In this document: positions 1 to 9,925 of the stretch, piece after piece
Numbering within the stretch: the first letter of the stretch is position 1
How the letters are laid out: each line of letters starts with the position of its first letter
Assembly: GCF_026230105.1 (NCBI RefSeq)
Contig: NC_079477.1
Location: forward strand, 873,001 to 937,000
Direction of reading: 5' to 3'
Source: Diorhabda sublineata
Taxonomy: Eukaryota; Arthropoda; Insecta; Coleoptera; Chrysomelidae
Length of the DNA: 64,000 bases
Position numbers and translations under genes: made by a program
Notes under the pieces: model-generated
Told to the model about the DNA's origin: nothing
What the model saw: only the letters and a program-made list of their open reading frames with translations
Database searches by the model: none

Positions 1-3000
1 AACTGATTGTTCAACTCGATATTTCTTTGATTTACTATTAAAGTGATTGTTCAACTAGAATATTTCTTTGATTCATGATTAAAGTGATTGTTCAACTAGA
101 ATATTTCTTTGATTCATGATTAAAGTGATTGTTCAACTCGATATTTCTTTGATTCATGATTAAAGTGATTGTTCAACTCGAATATTTCTTTGATTCATGA
201 TTAAAGTGATTGTTCAACTCGATATTTCTTTGATTCATGATTAAAGTGATTGTTCAACTAGAATATTTCTTTGATTCATGATTAAAGTGATTGTTCAACT
301 AGAATATTTATTTGATTCATGATTAAAGTGATTGTTCAACTAGAATATTTCTTTGATTCATGATTAAAGTGATTGTTCAACTAGAATATTTCTTTGATTC
401 ATGATTAAAGTGATTGTTCAACTAGAATATTTCTTTGATTCATGATTAAAGTGATTGTTCAACTCGATATTCTTTTGATTCATGATTAAACTGATTGTTC
501 AACTCGATATTTCTTTGATTTACTATTAAAGTGATTGTTCAACTAGAATATTTCTTTGATTCATGATTAAAGTGATTGTTCAACTCGATATTTCTTTGAT
601 TCATGATTAAAGTGATTGTTCAACTCGAATATTTCTTTGATTCATGATTAAAGTGATTGTTCAACTCGATATTTCTTTGATTCATGATTAAAGTGATTAT
701 TCAACTCGAATATTTATTTGATTTACTATTAAAGTGATTGTTCAACTAGAATATTTCTTTGATTCATGATTAAAGTGATTGTTCATTTCGAATATTTATT
801 TGATTCATGATTAAAGTGATTATTCAACTCGAATATTTCTTTGATTTACTATTAAAGTGATTGTTCAACTAGAATATTTCTTTGATTCATGATTAAAGTG
901 ATTGTTCAACTCGATATTTCTTTGATTCATGATTAAAGTGATTATTCAACTCGAATATTTATTTGATTTACTATTAAAGTGATTGTTCAACTAGAATATT
1001 TCTTTGATTCATGATTAAACTGATTGTTCAACTCGATATTTCTTTGATTTACTATTAAAGTGATTGTTCAACTAGAATATTTCTTTGATTCATGATTAAA
1101 GTGATTGTTCAACTAGAATATTTCTTTGATTCATGATTAAAGTGATTGTTCAACTCGATATTTCTTTGATTCATGATTAAAGTGATTGTTCAACTCGAAT
1201 ATTTCTTTGATTCATGATTAAAGTGATTGTTCAACTCGAATAATTCTTTGATTCATGATTAAAGTGATTGTTCCACTCGAATATTTCTTTGATTCATGAT
1301 TAAAGTGATTGTTCAACTCGAATAATTCTTTGATTCATGATTAAAGTGATTGTTCAACTCGAATATTTTTTTGATTCATGATTAAAGTGATTGTTCAACT
1401 CGAATATTTCTTTGATTCATGATTAAAGTGATTGTTCAACTCGAATATTTCTTTGATTCATGATTAAAGTGATTGTTCAACTCGAATATTTCTTTGATTC
1501 ATGATTAAAGTGATTGTTCAACTCGAATATTTCTTTGATTCTTGATTAAAGTGATTGTTCAACTCGAATATTTATTTGATTCATGATTAAAGTGATTGTT
1601 CAACTCGAATATTTCTTTGATTCTTGATTAAAGTGATTGTTCAACTAGAATATTTATTTGATTCATGATTAAAGGGATTGTTCAACTCGATATTTCTTTG
1701 ATTCATGATTAAAGTGATTGTTCAACTCGAATATTTCTTTGATTCATGATTAAAGTGATTGTTCATCTCGAATATTTCTTAGATTCATGATTAAAGTGAT
1801 TGTTCAACTCGAATATTTCTTTGATTCATGATTAAAGTGATTGTTCAACTCGAATATTTCTTTGATTCATGATTAAAGTGATTGTTCATCTCGAATATTT
1901 CTTAGATTCATGATTAAAGTGATTGTTCAACTCGAATATTTCTTTGATTCATGATTAAAGTGATTGTTCAACTAGAATATTTATTTGATTCATGATTAAA
2001 GGGATTGTTCAACTCGATATTTCTTTGATTCATGATTAAAGTGATTGTTCAACTCGAATATTTCTTTGATTCATGATTAAAGTGATTGTTCAACTCGAAT
2101 ATTTCTTTGATTCTTGATTAAAGTGATTGTTCAACTCGAATATTTATTTGATTCATGATTAAAGTGATTGTTCAACTCGAATATTTCTTTGATTCTTGAT
2201 TAAAGTGATTGTTCAACTAGAATATTTATTTGATTCATGATTAAAGGGATTGTTCAACTCGATATTTCTTTGATTCATGATTAAAGTGATTGTTCAACTC
2301 GAATATTTCTTTGATTCATGATTAAAGTGATTGTTCAACTCGAATATTTCTTAGATTCATGATTAAAGTGATTGTTCAACTCGAATATTTCTTTGATTCA
2401 TGATTAAAGTGATTGTTCAACTAGAATATTTATTTGATTCATGATTAAAGGGATTGTTCAACTCGATATTTCTTTGATTCATGATTAAAGTGATTGTTCA
2501 ACTCGAATATTTCTTAGATTCATGATTAAAGTGATTGTTCAACTCGAATATTTCTTTGATTCATGATTAAAGTGATTGTTCAACTCGAATATTTCTTTGA
2601 TTCATGATTAAAGTGATTGTTCAACTAGAATATTTATTTGATTCATGATTAAAGGGATTGTTCAACTCGAATATTTCTTTGATTCTTGATTAAAGTGATT
2701 GTTCAACTAGAATATTTATTTGATTCATGATTAAAGTGATTGTTCAACTAGAATATTTATTTGATTCATGATTAAAGGGATTGTTCAACTCGAATATTTC
2801 TTTGATTCTTGATTAAAGTGATTGTTCAACTAGAATATTTATTTGATTCATGATTAAAGGGATTGTTCAACTCGAATATTTCTTTGATTCTTGATTAAAG
2901 TGATTGTTCAACTAGAATATTTATTTGATTCATGATTAAAGTGATTGTTCAACTAGAATATTTATTTGATTCATGATTAAAGGGATTGTTCAACTCGAAT

Positions 3001-3780
3001 ATTTCTTTGATTCTTGATTAAAGTGATTGTTCAACTAGAATATTTATTTGATTCATGATTAAAGGGATTGTTCAACTCGATATTTCTTTGATTCATGATT
3101 AAAGTGATTGTTCAACTAGAATATTTATTTGATTCATGATTAAAGGGATTGTTCAACTCGAATATTTCTTTGATTCTTGATTAAAGTGATTGTTCAACTA
3201 GAATATTTATTTGATTCATGATTAAAGTGATTGTTCAACTAGAATATTTATTTGATTCATGATTAAAGGGATTGTTCAACTCGAATATTTCTTTGATTCT
3301 TGATTAAAGTGATTGTTCAACTAGAATATTTATTTGATTCATGATTAAAGGGATTGTTCAACTCGATATTTCTTTGATTCATGATTAAAGTGATTGTTCA
3401 ACTCGAATATTTCTTTGATTCATGATTAAAGTGATTGTTCAACTCGAATATTTCTTAGATTCATGATTAAAGTGATTGTTCAACTCGAATATTTCTTAGA
3501 TTCATGATTAAAGTGATTGTTCAACTCGAATATTTATTTGATTCATGATTAAAGTGATTGTTCAACTCGAATATTTCTTTGATTCATGATTAAAGTGATT
3601 GTTCATCTCGAATAATTCTTTGATTCATGATTAAAGTGATTGTTCAACTCGAATAATTCTTTGATTCATGATTAAAGTGATTGTTCAACTCGATATTTCT
3701 TTGATTCATGATTAAAGTGATTGTTCAACTCGATATTCTTTTGATTCATGATTAAACTGATTACTCATTTCGATATTTCT
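1..3780. repeat. 41-bp tandem satellite array, about 92 copies, truncated by the window edge
   Basis: Head-to-tail copies of a 40-41 bp unit that can be read as AAAGTGATTGTTCAACTCGA followed by ATATTTCTTTGATTCATGATT. Variants recur in blocks: CTCGAAT, CTCGAT and CTAGAAT in the middle, TTTCTTTG or TTTATTTG, GTGATTG or GGGATTG, and TTTACTATT or TTCATGATT. Between about 2640 and 3360 the variants alternate regularly, giving a dimer/trimer higher-order pattern of about 82-123 bp. The left end lies outside the window. The array degenerates at 3740-3780 into a T-rich run. A 41-bp period is not a multiple of three and no long frame is open, so it is non-coding. Confidence 0.97.
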
Positions 3781-4411
3781 TTTTTTTTTCGATTCCGTCA
3801 CGTCTTGTAATCAATCTGATCTTGTGGTTATTTTGTATTAAACTTAAAAATGAAGTAGCAGATATATAATTATATAAGAGAAGCGGAAATAGAAATGGAA
3901 AGGCGATTGCATTGTAATTTTCCATAATTACATCAATTCACGAGTGTTCTAAAGGCGGTAATTTCCTATTAAAACTAAAAAGACATAATCAATTTGAAGA
4001 TATTCGGCACGGTATTAATTATAATGGACTTTTTTTTATTGGTAGATGATTATAGGCGGGAAATTTGATGTTGCGACTTAATAATTTACAATTTTATTGC
4101 TAATTTCCATCTAATTGGCTTTAACTACCTTTTAGAAGGAAATTTACGCGCGCGGAAAGAAAATTTTCGGATATCGATAAATAAAAATCACTAGGTACAA
4201 TATCGGGATTATACGACGGATAAGGGAAACGTTTTTTATATTTTTAGGAAAAATTTTCGGTTAATTTCATATAAATATAGTTTAGTATTGAAAAAATGTT
4301 GATTACGGTCCTATAAAAGCTGCAACCTGATATTCGGCCAGCCCACATATTTGATCTACCCTTAAAGCGACCCCGAAAAAAAAAAAATTCCGTGGCATAT
4401 TAGTCGAAACT

Positions 4412-4419
4412 TTCCCACA
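4412..4419 (-). promoter_or_regulatory. Candidate Su(H) site
   Basis: TTCCCACA on the plus strand is TGTGGGAA on the minus strand, which fits the high-affinity Su(H)/CSL consensus YGTGRGAA. An isolated 8-mer match is weak. It gains some weight from the E-box 90 bp away and from lying near a Notch-pathway gene. Confidence 0.35.
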
Positions 4420-4508
4420 CTCTGTATGGATTTTACTTGCACATGAGGGTGGTTGATGGTTGATGGTTGAAGAGGTGTGTGTTGGTTATTGTTTACGGCA
4501 AGGGGAAA

Positions 4509-4515
4509 GCAGGTG
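4509..4515 (+). promoter_or_regulatory. Candidate proneural E-box (GCAGGTG)
   Basis: GCAGGTG fits RCAGSTG, the class bound by Achaete/Scute-Daughterless dimers. It is 90 bp from a Su(H)-type site, a pairing typical of proneural-cluster enhancers. No functional evidence is visible. Confidence 0.35.
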
Positions 4516-4944
4516 GATGGCATTTTAGGGGTGGTAATGTACTGCACACTTGATGCACATGCAACACATGCGATCCACCGGTATGCGGAATGTTGAATTA
4601 GGACCGTTGTCGCATGTCAAAGGAGTGTGACGTGTTTGGAATGCGGGAAAGGGCAGTACTTGGAATATTTAACGTCAATTTGATAGTTTTTTTTTTGAAA
4701 TATACCCTTTTAAAGATAAATATCATTTTATTGAACGATATTTATTGCTATGTATTAGTTTAAATGCATCGATTGGTAGTTGATGTTGATTGATGGTAAA
4801 TTATACTTCTCAAAGAATCTTTGGTATTGTAAATAGGTGAAGGAAGCTTCCTTTTGGTACGATAGAAGTTGGAGGATGGAGGGAAGCGATTTCTTGAAGA
4901 AAATTAAATTGAGAAAGCCACTTTATTATGAATCATATATGGAA

Positions 4945-6275
4945 TAGTCATTTTTTCTGAATTTGAACTTGTACAAATCGTTTTCAAGGCAATTGATACT
5001 GGAAATCAGTTTGGAAAAGTCTCTTTTCGTATTTGGAAAACAAAATCCTTTCCAAAACGTGTCTGGGAAAGTTATTTCTTGAAAAAATTGATTTTGAAAC
5101 ATCAATTTTTAATCTAATTGAAATTGAAAAGTCATTTTTCAAAATAATCTCGGTTTTGGAAGAAGGAAAAACCGTTTTTTTTCCCAAATTGAATCTAGAA
5201 AAATAATTTTCTGTCGAATTTGAACTAATTTAAGTCGTTTTCAAGTTAATTTACACCGGAAATCACTTTTCCCAATTTGAAAAAGTCTCTTTTCGTATTT
5301 GGAAAATGAAATCCTTTCCAAAACGTGTCTGGAAAAGTTATTTCTTGAAAAAATTGGTCTTGAAACATCAGTTTTTAATCCAACTGAAATTGGAAAGTCA
5401 TTTTTCAAAATAAATTCAGTTTTGGAAGTAGGAAAAACCGTTTTTTCCAAATTTAAGTCTAGAAAAATGAATTTCTGTCGAATTTGAACTAATTTAAGTC
5501 GTTTTCAAGCCGATTGATACCGGAAATCAGTTTTCCCAATTTGAAAAAGTCTCTTTTCGTATTTGGAAAAGAAAATCCTTTTCAAAACGTGTCTGGAAAA
5601 GTTATTTCTTGAAAAAATTGGTCTTGAATCATCAATTTTTAATCCAACTAAAGTTGGAAAGTCATTTTTCAAAATAAATTCAGTTTTGGAAGTAGGAAAA
5701 ACCGTTTTTTTCCAAATTTAAGTCTAGAAAAATGAATTTCTGTCGAATTTGAACTAATTTAAGTCGTTTTCAAGCCGATTGATACCGGAAATCAGTTTTC
5801 CCAATTTGAAAAAGTCTCTTTTCGTATTTGGAAAAGAAAATCCTTTTCAAAACGTGTCTGGAAAAGTTATTTCTTGAAAAAATTGGTCTTGAATCATCAA
5901 TTTTTAATCCAACTAAAGTTGGAAAGTCATTTTTCAAAATAAATTCAGTTTTGGAAGTAGGAAAAACCGTTTTTTCCAAATTTAAGTCTAGAAAAATGAA
6001 TTTCTGTCGAATTTGAACTAATTTAAGTCGTTTTCAAGCCGATTGATACCGGAAATCAGTTTTCCCAATTTGAAAAAGTCTCTTTTCGTATTTGGAAAAG
6101 AAAATCCTTTCCAAAACGTGTCTGGAAAAATTATTTCCCAATGAAATTGAATTTGAATCATCAATTTTTAATCTAACTTAAATTGGAAAGTCATTTTTCA
6201 AAAAAAACTCACTTTTGGACGTAGGAAAATCAATTTGAGTAATTTTTTGTTGAATTTGAAAAGTCTTTTTCATAA
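4945..6275. repeat. 265-bp satellite, downstream array (about 5 copies)
   Basis: About five tandem copies of a 265-bp monomer, recognisable by the 14-mer GCCGATTGATACCG (or variants), then CAGTTTTCCCAATTTG, CCAAAACGTGTCTGG and AACCGTTTTTTCC. Copies differ by roughly 5-15 %, and the last one decays after about 6140. Short frames of about 60-70 codons recur once or twice per pair of monomers on both strands, so they are by-products of the repeat. The same satellite in the same orientation lies on the other side of the Bearded-family gene at 7918-9792. Confidence 0.95.
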
Positions 6276-6770
6276 TTTGAAACTACCTCAATCGAAATGG
6301 AAAAAAAATCTTCGACAATCGATTCAAACACACTCAATTATCTATCTACCTCAAAACTTAAAGAACAACCCTCGTATATCCATTAAGTTATTAATCTAAC
6401 CTCAATAATAGTTAGGTTAGGTCAATTTTTTATGTGATCAATTGATTATAGCCAAAAATTAATCCACCACATTCACTCGGATCGATTTCTACTAAATGTT
6501 TCCAAGAAATGTATTTCAATCGAAGCCTCCTGTATATTAGAAAGTTCTAATGAATAATAAATATTTGTAAGCACGTAAAACCCACCCTTTGGTCATTCGA
6601 AATACCATTTCGAAAAACAGGTAACCAAAAATACGTCCACATTAAGAATTTTTACCTGCGAGGGTAGATAAAATTAAAACTACCCAAATTTCAACATTTC
6701 CAAAACTCGTTTTTGTTACGTGAATGTTTGAATTATATATGAAAAATAAAAAAAAACGGAACAAATAATC
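6276..6770. other. Single-copy spacer between satellite and gene 3' end
   Basis: No coding signal. A short TTAGG-like stretch (GTTAGGTTAGG) lies at about 6410-6420. The stretch ends at the predicted poly(A) region of the Bearded-family gene. Confidence 0.4.
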
Positions 6771-6780
6771 TTTAAATAAA

Positions 6781-6790
6781 TTTATTTATT
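6781..6790 (-). terminator. Polyadenylation signal(s) of the Bearded-family gene
   Basis: Two overlapping TTTATT hexamers on the plus strand are AATAAA on the minus strand, about 215-225 nt past the stop codon and just beyond the GY box. Cleavage would fall near 6760-6770. Confidence 0.6.
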
Positions 6791-6800
6791 ACATAAAAAT

Positions 6801-6970
6801 GGAAGACACGATTATACAAAGATACGAAAAAAAAATTAAAGCTTTTATCACAATTATAGAATCTGTTTAAAAAATAAAAAAAGGAAAAATTATATCACAT
6901 TCGACATCAGTCGTAAAATTGAGCAAATACCATCACAAAAAAGTCTTTCAAAAGGCACTGGGACATCACA
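6801..6970 (-). promoter_or_regulatory. 3'UTR GY-, Brd- and K-box cluster (microRNA target sites)
   Basis: On the minus strand the 3'UTR holds one GY box, GTCTTCCA (6800-6807), a full 8-mer match to the miR-7 seed. It also holds one Brd box AGCTTTA (6837-6843), and four K boxes TGTGAT at 6847-6852, 6894-6899, 6932-6937 and 6965-6970, the last extended to CTGTGAT. The Brd box and the first K box are only 3 nt apart. These motifs are known in Drosophila Bearded-family and E(spl) transcripts as sites for miR-7, miR-4/79 and the miR-2/6/11/13 family. Finding all three in about 240 nt is strong independent support for the gene call and predicts post-transcriptional repression. Confidence 0.9.
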
Positions 6971-7004
6971 GATAGAACCATTTTCCGGAAAAAACGTCGA
7001 GCGA

Positions 7005-7484
7005 TCAGGCTTGGGCCCATCTGTCGCGAGGTACTTGCCTTTGAGGTACCTGGTAATTGCAGATGGCGTTCTTATCCCCTCGGCAGCAGATATCGGCGTC
7101 TGGCGTAGCGATCGACGTCCAGAAGAAAGTCCCGGCGTCCGTTCTGGCGAAATGTACGGGAATATACCTTCGACCTCGAACGACGGGCAGTAAATTATTT
7201 TCCCCGTCTTCGTACACCTCCACGGCGGCGTATTCTTCGCAACTATCGATATCTTCGAAAATTTCGTTTTCCAAAATCTCGTTCGCCAAATTATCGGCGA
7301 TCTCTTCGTCGAAACAACAATTCGGCTGCGGATTTTTCGCGTACGTATTCCTCTTCGAGTTGTTTGTCTTCAAAACGCACTTGATCAATTTCTTGATGTG
7401 ATGCAGCGTCGATTTGGATTTTTTGTCGTTGACTTTGTTGTCGTTGACGGAATTATTGAAGATTTCGTTATCGTACAAACTCAT
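7005..7484 (-). CDS. E(spl)malpha/m4-BFM: Bearded family protein, Enhancer of split m4/malpha type
   Basis: Intronless frame of 159 codons; the ATG at 7484 lies about 30 nt from the predicted transcription start. Domains in order: acidic/Asn-rich N-terminus; a basic amphipathic stretch at about residues 21-50 (H-H-I-K-K-L-I-K core); the Bearded motif at 58-76, with N65-L-A-N68-E as the N-x-x-N motif that binds Neuralized; an acidic middle; the near-invariant m4/malpha motif PVHFARTDAGTFFWTS at 109-124; and the C-terminal DRWAQA at 154-159. Proteins of this family bind Neuralized and block Delta endocytosis, tuning lateral inhibition. The length and the full set of motifs match the long m4/malpha class rather than the short Brd/Bob class. 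A Su(H) paired site plus E-box upstream and GY/Brd/K boxes downstream fit a direct Notch and proneural target under microRNA control. I see these motifs directly; the function is inferred from the family. Confidence 0.95.
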   Translation of the reverse strand: MSLYDNEIFNNSVNDNKVNDKKSKSTLHHIKKLIKCVLKTNNSKRNTYAKNPQPNCCFDEEIADNLANEILENEIFEDIDSCEEYAAVEVYEDGENNLLPVVRGRRYIPVHFARTDAGTFFWTSIATPDADICCRGDKNAICNYQVPQRQVPRDRWAQA

Positions 7485-7510
7485 TTTAACTGTAACGTGT
7501 TCGAAATAGC

Positions 7511-7516
7511 GAATGA
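7511..7516 (-). promoter_or_regulatory. Initiator (predicted transcription start at 7514)
   Basis: The minus strand reads TCATTC, matching the arthropod initiator TCAKTY, with A+1 at 7514. This is 32 bp from the first T of the TATA box and 30 nt upstream of the ATG. Confidence 0.65.
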
Positions 7517-7538
7517 AATTTCGGTGCGTCGTTCCGGG

Positions 7539-7546
7539 TTTTTATA
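7539..7546 (-). promoter_or_regulatory. TATA box of the Bearded-family gene
   Basis: TATAAAAA on the minus strand, in a GC-richer context and at canonical distance from the initiator. Spacing and orientation agree with the gene. Confidence 0.75.
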
Positions 7547-7616
7547 GCGCCGAGCCTGCGACGTCACGGACCCTTAGAGGGGTTCCACCCTCGACAAATG
7601 AAAATCGAGTATAAGG

Positions 7617-7623
7617 ACAGGTG
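7617..7623 (+). promoter_or_regulatory. Proneural E-box (ACAGGTG)
   Basis: ACAGGTG fits RCAGSTG. It is about 105 bp upstream of the predicted start and 86 bp from the Su(H) paired site. The combination of SPS and proneural site is the architecture of proneural-cluster E(spl) and Bearded-family promoters in Drosophila. Confidence 0.6.
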
Positions 7624-7709
7624 TTTCTCGAAGTTCGAACATCGTCGCACGTACGTACTTTTTAGAAAGCGAGACAGAGATGGAAATTGTATGTGTAGGG
7701 TGTTGGGTC

Positions 7710-7742
7710 CGTGAGAATCGCGTCGTATACTTAGTTCCCACG
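7710..7742. promoter_or_regulatory. Su(H) paired site (SPS)
   Basis: CGTGAGAA (7710-7717) and TTCCCACG (7735-7742) form a head-to-head pair separated by 17 bp. Each half matches YGTGRGAA exactly. Head-to-head pairs with 15-17 bp spacing are the dimeric Su(H)/NICD/Mastermind element of Notch-responsive E(spl) genes. It lies about 200-230 bp upstream of the predicted start. The hexamer GAAAGT sometimes found between the halves is absent. Confidence 0.85.
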
Positions 7743-7772
7743 ATTTTAATAAAAAGCAGATGGTTTATGTAG

Positions 7773-7906
7773 GGGTGTTTAAGAAAGATTTGCTCTTATA
7801 TGCGAGGGAGGGATTTTAACCCATTTTACGTTCGATTTTTTTTTCCTTCTCCCTTTTCGGGTTTGGTTGTGGCGGTCGTTTTCGATATTTACGGAATTTT
7901 TATTGA
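7773..7906. repeat. Left copy of a 130-bp flanking duplication
   Basis: Closely matches 9793-9925 in the same orientation, including GGGATTTTAACCCATTTTACG and a segment ending CGATATTTACGGAATTTTTA. The two copies bracket the upstream 265-bp satellite array. This copy begins about 30 bp beyond the Su(H) paired site. Confidence 0.85.
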
Positions 7907-7917
7907 TACTAGAATTC

Positions 7918-9792
7918 ATTCGGTGAAATCCTTTCCAAAACGTGTCTGGAAAAGTTTTTTCTTGAAAATATTGATTTTCAAACATCAATTTTTAATCCAA
8001 CTGAAATTGGAAAGTCGTTTTTCAAAATAAACTCAGTTTTGGAAGAAGGAAAAACCGTTTTTCCCAATTTAAGTCTAGAAAAATGAATTTCTGTCGAATT
8101 TGAACTAATTTAAGTCGTTTTCAGCCGATTGATACCGGAAATCAGTTTTCCCAATTTGATAAAGTCTATTTTCGTATTTGGAAAAGAAAATCCTTTTCAA
8201 AACGTGCCTGGAAAAGTTATTTCTTGAAAAAATTGCACTTGAACCATCAATTTTTAATCCAACTAAAGTTGGAAAGTCATTTTTCAAAATAAATTCAATT
8301 TTGGAGATAGGAAAAACCGTTTTTTCCAAATTTAAGTCTAGAAAAATGAATTTCTGTCGAATTTGAACTAATTTAAGTCGTTTTCAGCCGATTGATACCG
8401 GAAATCAGTTTTCCCAATTTGAAAAAGTCTCTTTTCATATTTGGAAAATAAAATCCTTTCCAAAACGTGTCTGGAAAAGTTATTTCTTGAAAAAATTGGT
8501 CTTGAATCATCAATTTTTAATCCAACTAAAGTTGGAAAGTCATTTTTCAAAATAAATTCAATTTTGGAGATAGGAAAAACCGTTTTTTTCCCAATTTAAG
8601 TCTAGAAAAATAATTTTCTGTCGAATTTAAACTAATTTAAGTCGTTTTCAAGCCAATTGATACCGGAAATCAGTTTTCCCAATTTGAAAAAGTCTCTTTT
8701 CGTATTTGGAAAAGAAAATCCTTTTCAAAACGTGCCTGGAAAAGTTATTTCTTGAAAAAATTGCACTTGAATCATCAATTTTTAATCCAACTAAAATTGG
8801 AAAGTCATTTTTCAAAATAAACTCAGTTTTGGAAGTAAGAAAAACCGTTTTTTCCAAATTTAAGTCTAGAAAATTGAATTTCTGTCGAATTTGAACTAAT
8901 TTAAGTCGTTTTCAAGCCAATTGATACCGGAAATCAGTTTTCCCAATTTGAAAAAGTCTATTTTCGTATTTGGAAAATAAAATCCTTTCCAAAACGTGTC
9001 TGGAAAAGTTATTTCCCAATGAAATTGAACTTGAACCATCAATTTTTAATCCAACTAAAGTTGGAAAGTCATTTTTCAAAATAATCTCGGTTTTTGAAAG
9101 TAGAAAAAACCGTTTTTTTCCCCAAATAGAGTATAGATAAATAATTTTCTGTCGAATTTAAACTAATTTAAATAGTTTTCAAGCCAATTGATACCGGAAA
9201 TCAGTTTTCCCAATTTGAAAAAGTCTCTTTTCGTATTTGGAAAAGAAAATCCTTTTCAAAACGTGCCTGGAAAAGTTATTTCTTGAAAAAATTGCACTTG
9301 AATCATCAATTTTTAATCCAACTAAAATTGGAAAGTCATTTTTCAAAATAAACTCAGTTTTGGAAGTAAGAAAAACCGTTTTTTCCAAATTTAAGTCTAG
9401 AAAATTGAATTTCTGTCGAATTTGAACTAATTTAAGTCGTTTTCAAGCCAATTGATACCGGAAATCAGTTTTCCCAATTTGAAAAAGTCTATTTTCGTAT
9501 TTGGAAAATAAAATCCTTTCCAAAACGTGTCTGGAAAAGTTATTTCCCAATGAAATTGAACTTGAACCATCAATTTTTAATCCAACTAAAGTTGGAAAGT
9601 CATTTTTCAAAATAATCTCGGTTTTTGAAAGTAGAAAAAACCGTTTTTTCCCCAAATAGAGTATAGATAAATAATTTTCTGTCGAATTTAAACTAATTTA
9701 AATAGTTTTCAAGCCAATTGATACCGGAAATCAGTTTTCCCAATTTGAAAAAGTCTATTTTCATATTTGGAAAATGAAATCCTTTCCAAAAG
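7918..9792. repeat. 265-bp satellite, upstream array (about 7 copies)
   Basis: About seven copies of the same 265-bp monomer as at 4945-6275, in the same orientation. The segments near 8648-9170 and 9179-9700 are nearly identical, giving a dimeric higher-order unit of about 531 bp. The array starts and ends within the same part of the monomer (GAAATCCTTTCCAAAA) and is bracketed by a 130-bp direct duplication. It begins about 430 bp upstream of the Bearded-family ATG. Its short frames are not genes. Confidence 0.95.
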
Positions 9793-9925
9793 GTTAGGCA
9801 AAAAAGATTTACTCCTATATTTGAAGCAGGGATTTTAACCCATTTTACGTTCGATTTTTTTCCCTTCTCCCTTTTCGGATTCGGTTGTAGCGGTCGTTTT
9901 CGATATTTACGGAATTTTTACCTGA
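9793..9925. repeat. Right copy of the 130-bp flanking duplication
   Basis: Second copy of 7773-7906, differing by scattered substitutions, on the far side of the satellite array. Confidence 0.85.

Larger units (their letters stand above)
3781..4944. other. Single-copy intergenic DNA
   Basis: No gene is supported. The stretch is AT-rich except for about 4320-4660, which has more G+C and CpG and includes a Su(H)-type site and a proneural-type E-box (listed separately). It lies 2.4-3.1 kb downstream of the Bearded-family gene and is bounded by two satellite arrays, so it is a plausible regulatory island. Confidence 0.5.

Noticed and set aside
1..3780. CRISPR array
   Set aside because: The copies abut with no unique spacers and the DNA is eukaryotic; it is a simple satellite.
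7011..7401. Plus-strand frames opposite the Bearded-family gene
   Set aside because: Antisense shadows of a gene whose motifs, promoter and 3'UTR all lie on the minus strand.
5241..9655. Family of small proteins of 60-70 residues (M-E-K-T-V-F...) on both strands
   Set aside because: They recur with the 265-bp satellite period, overlap on opposite strands and are often interrupted; they are by-products of the repeat.
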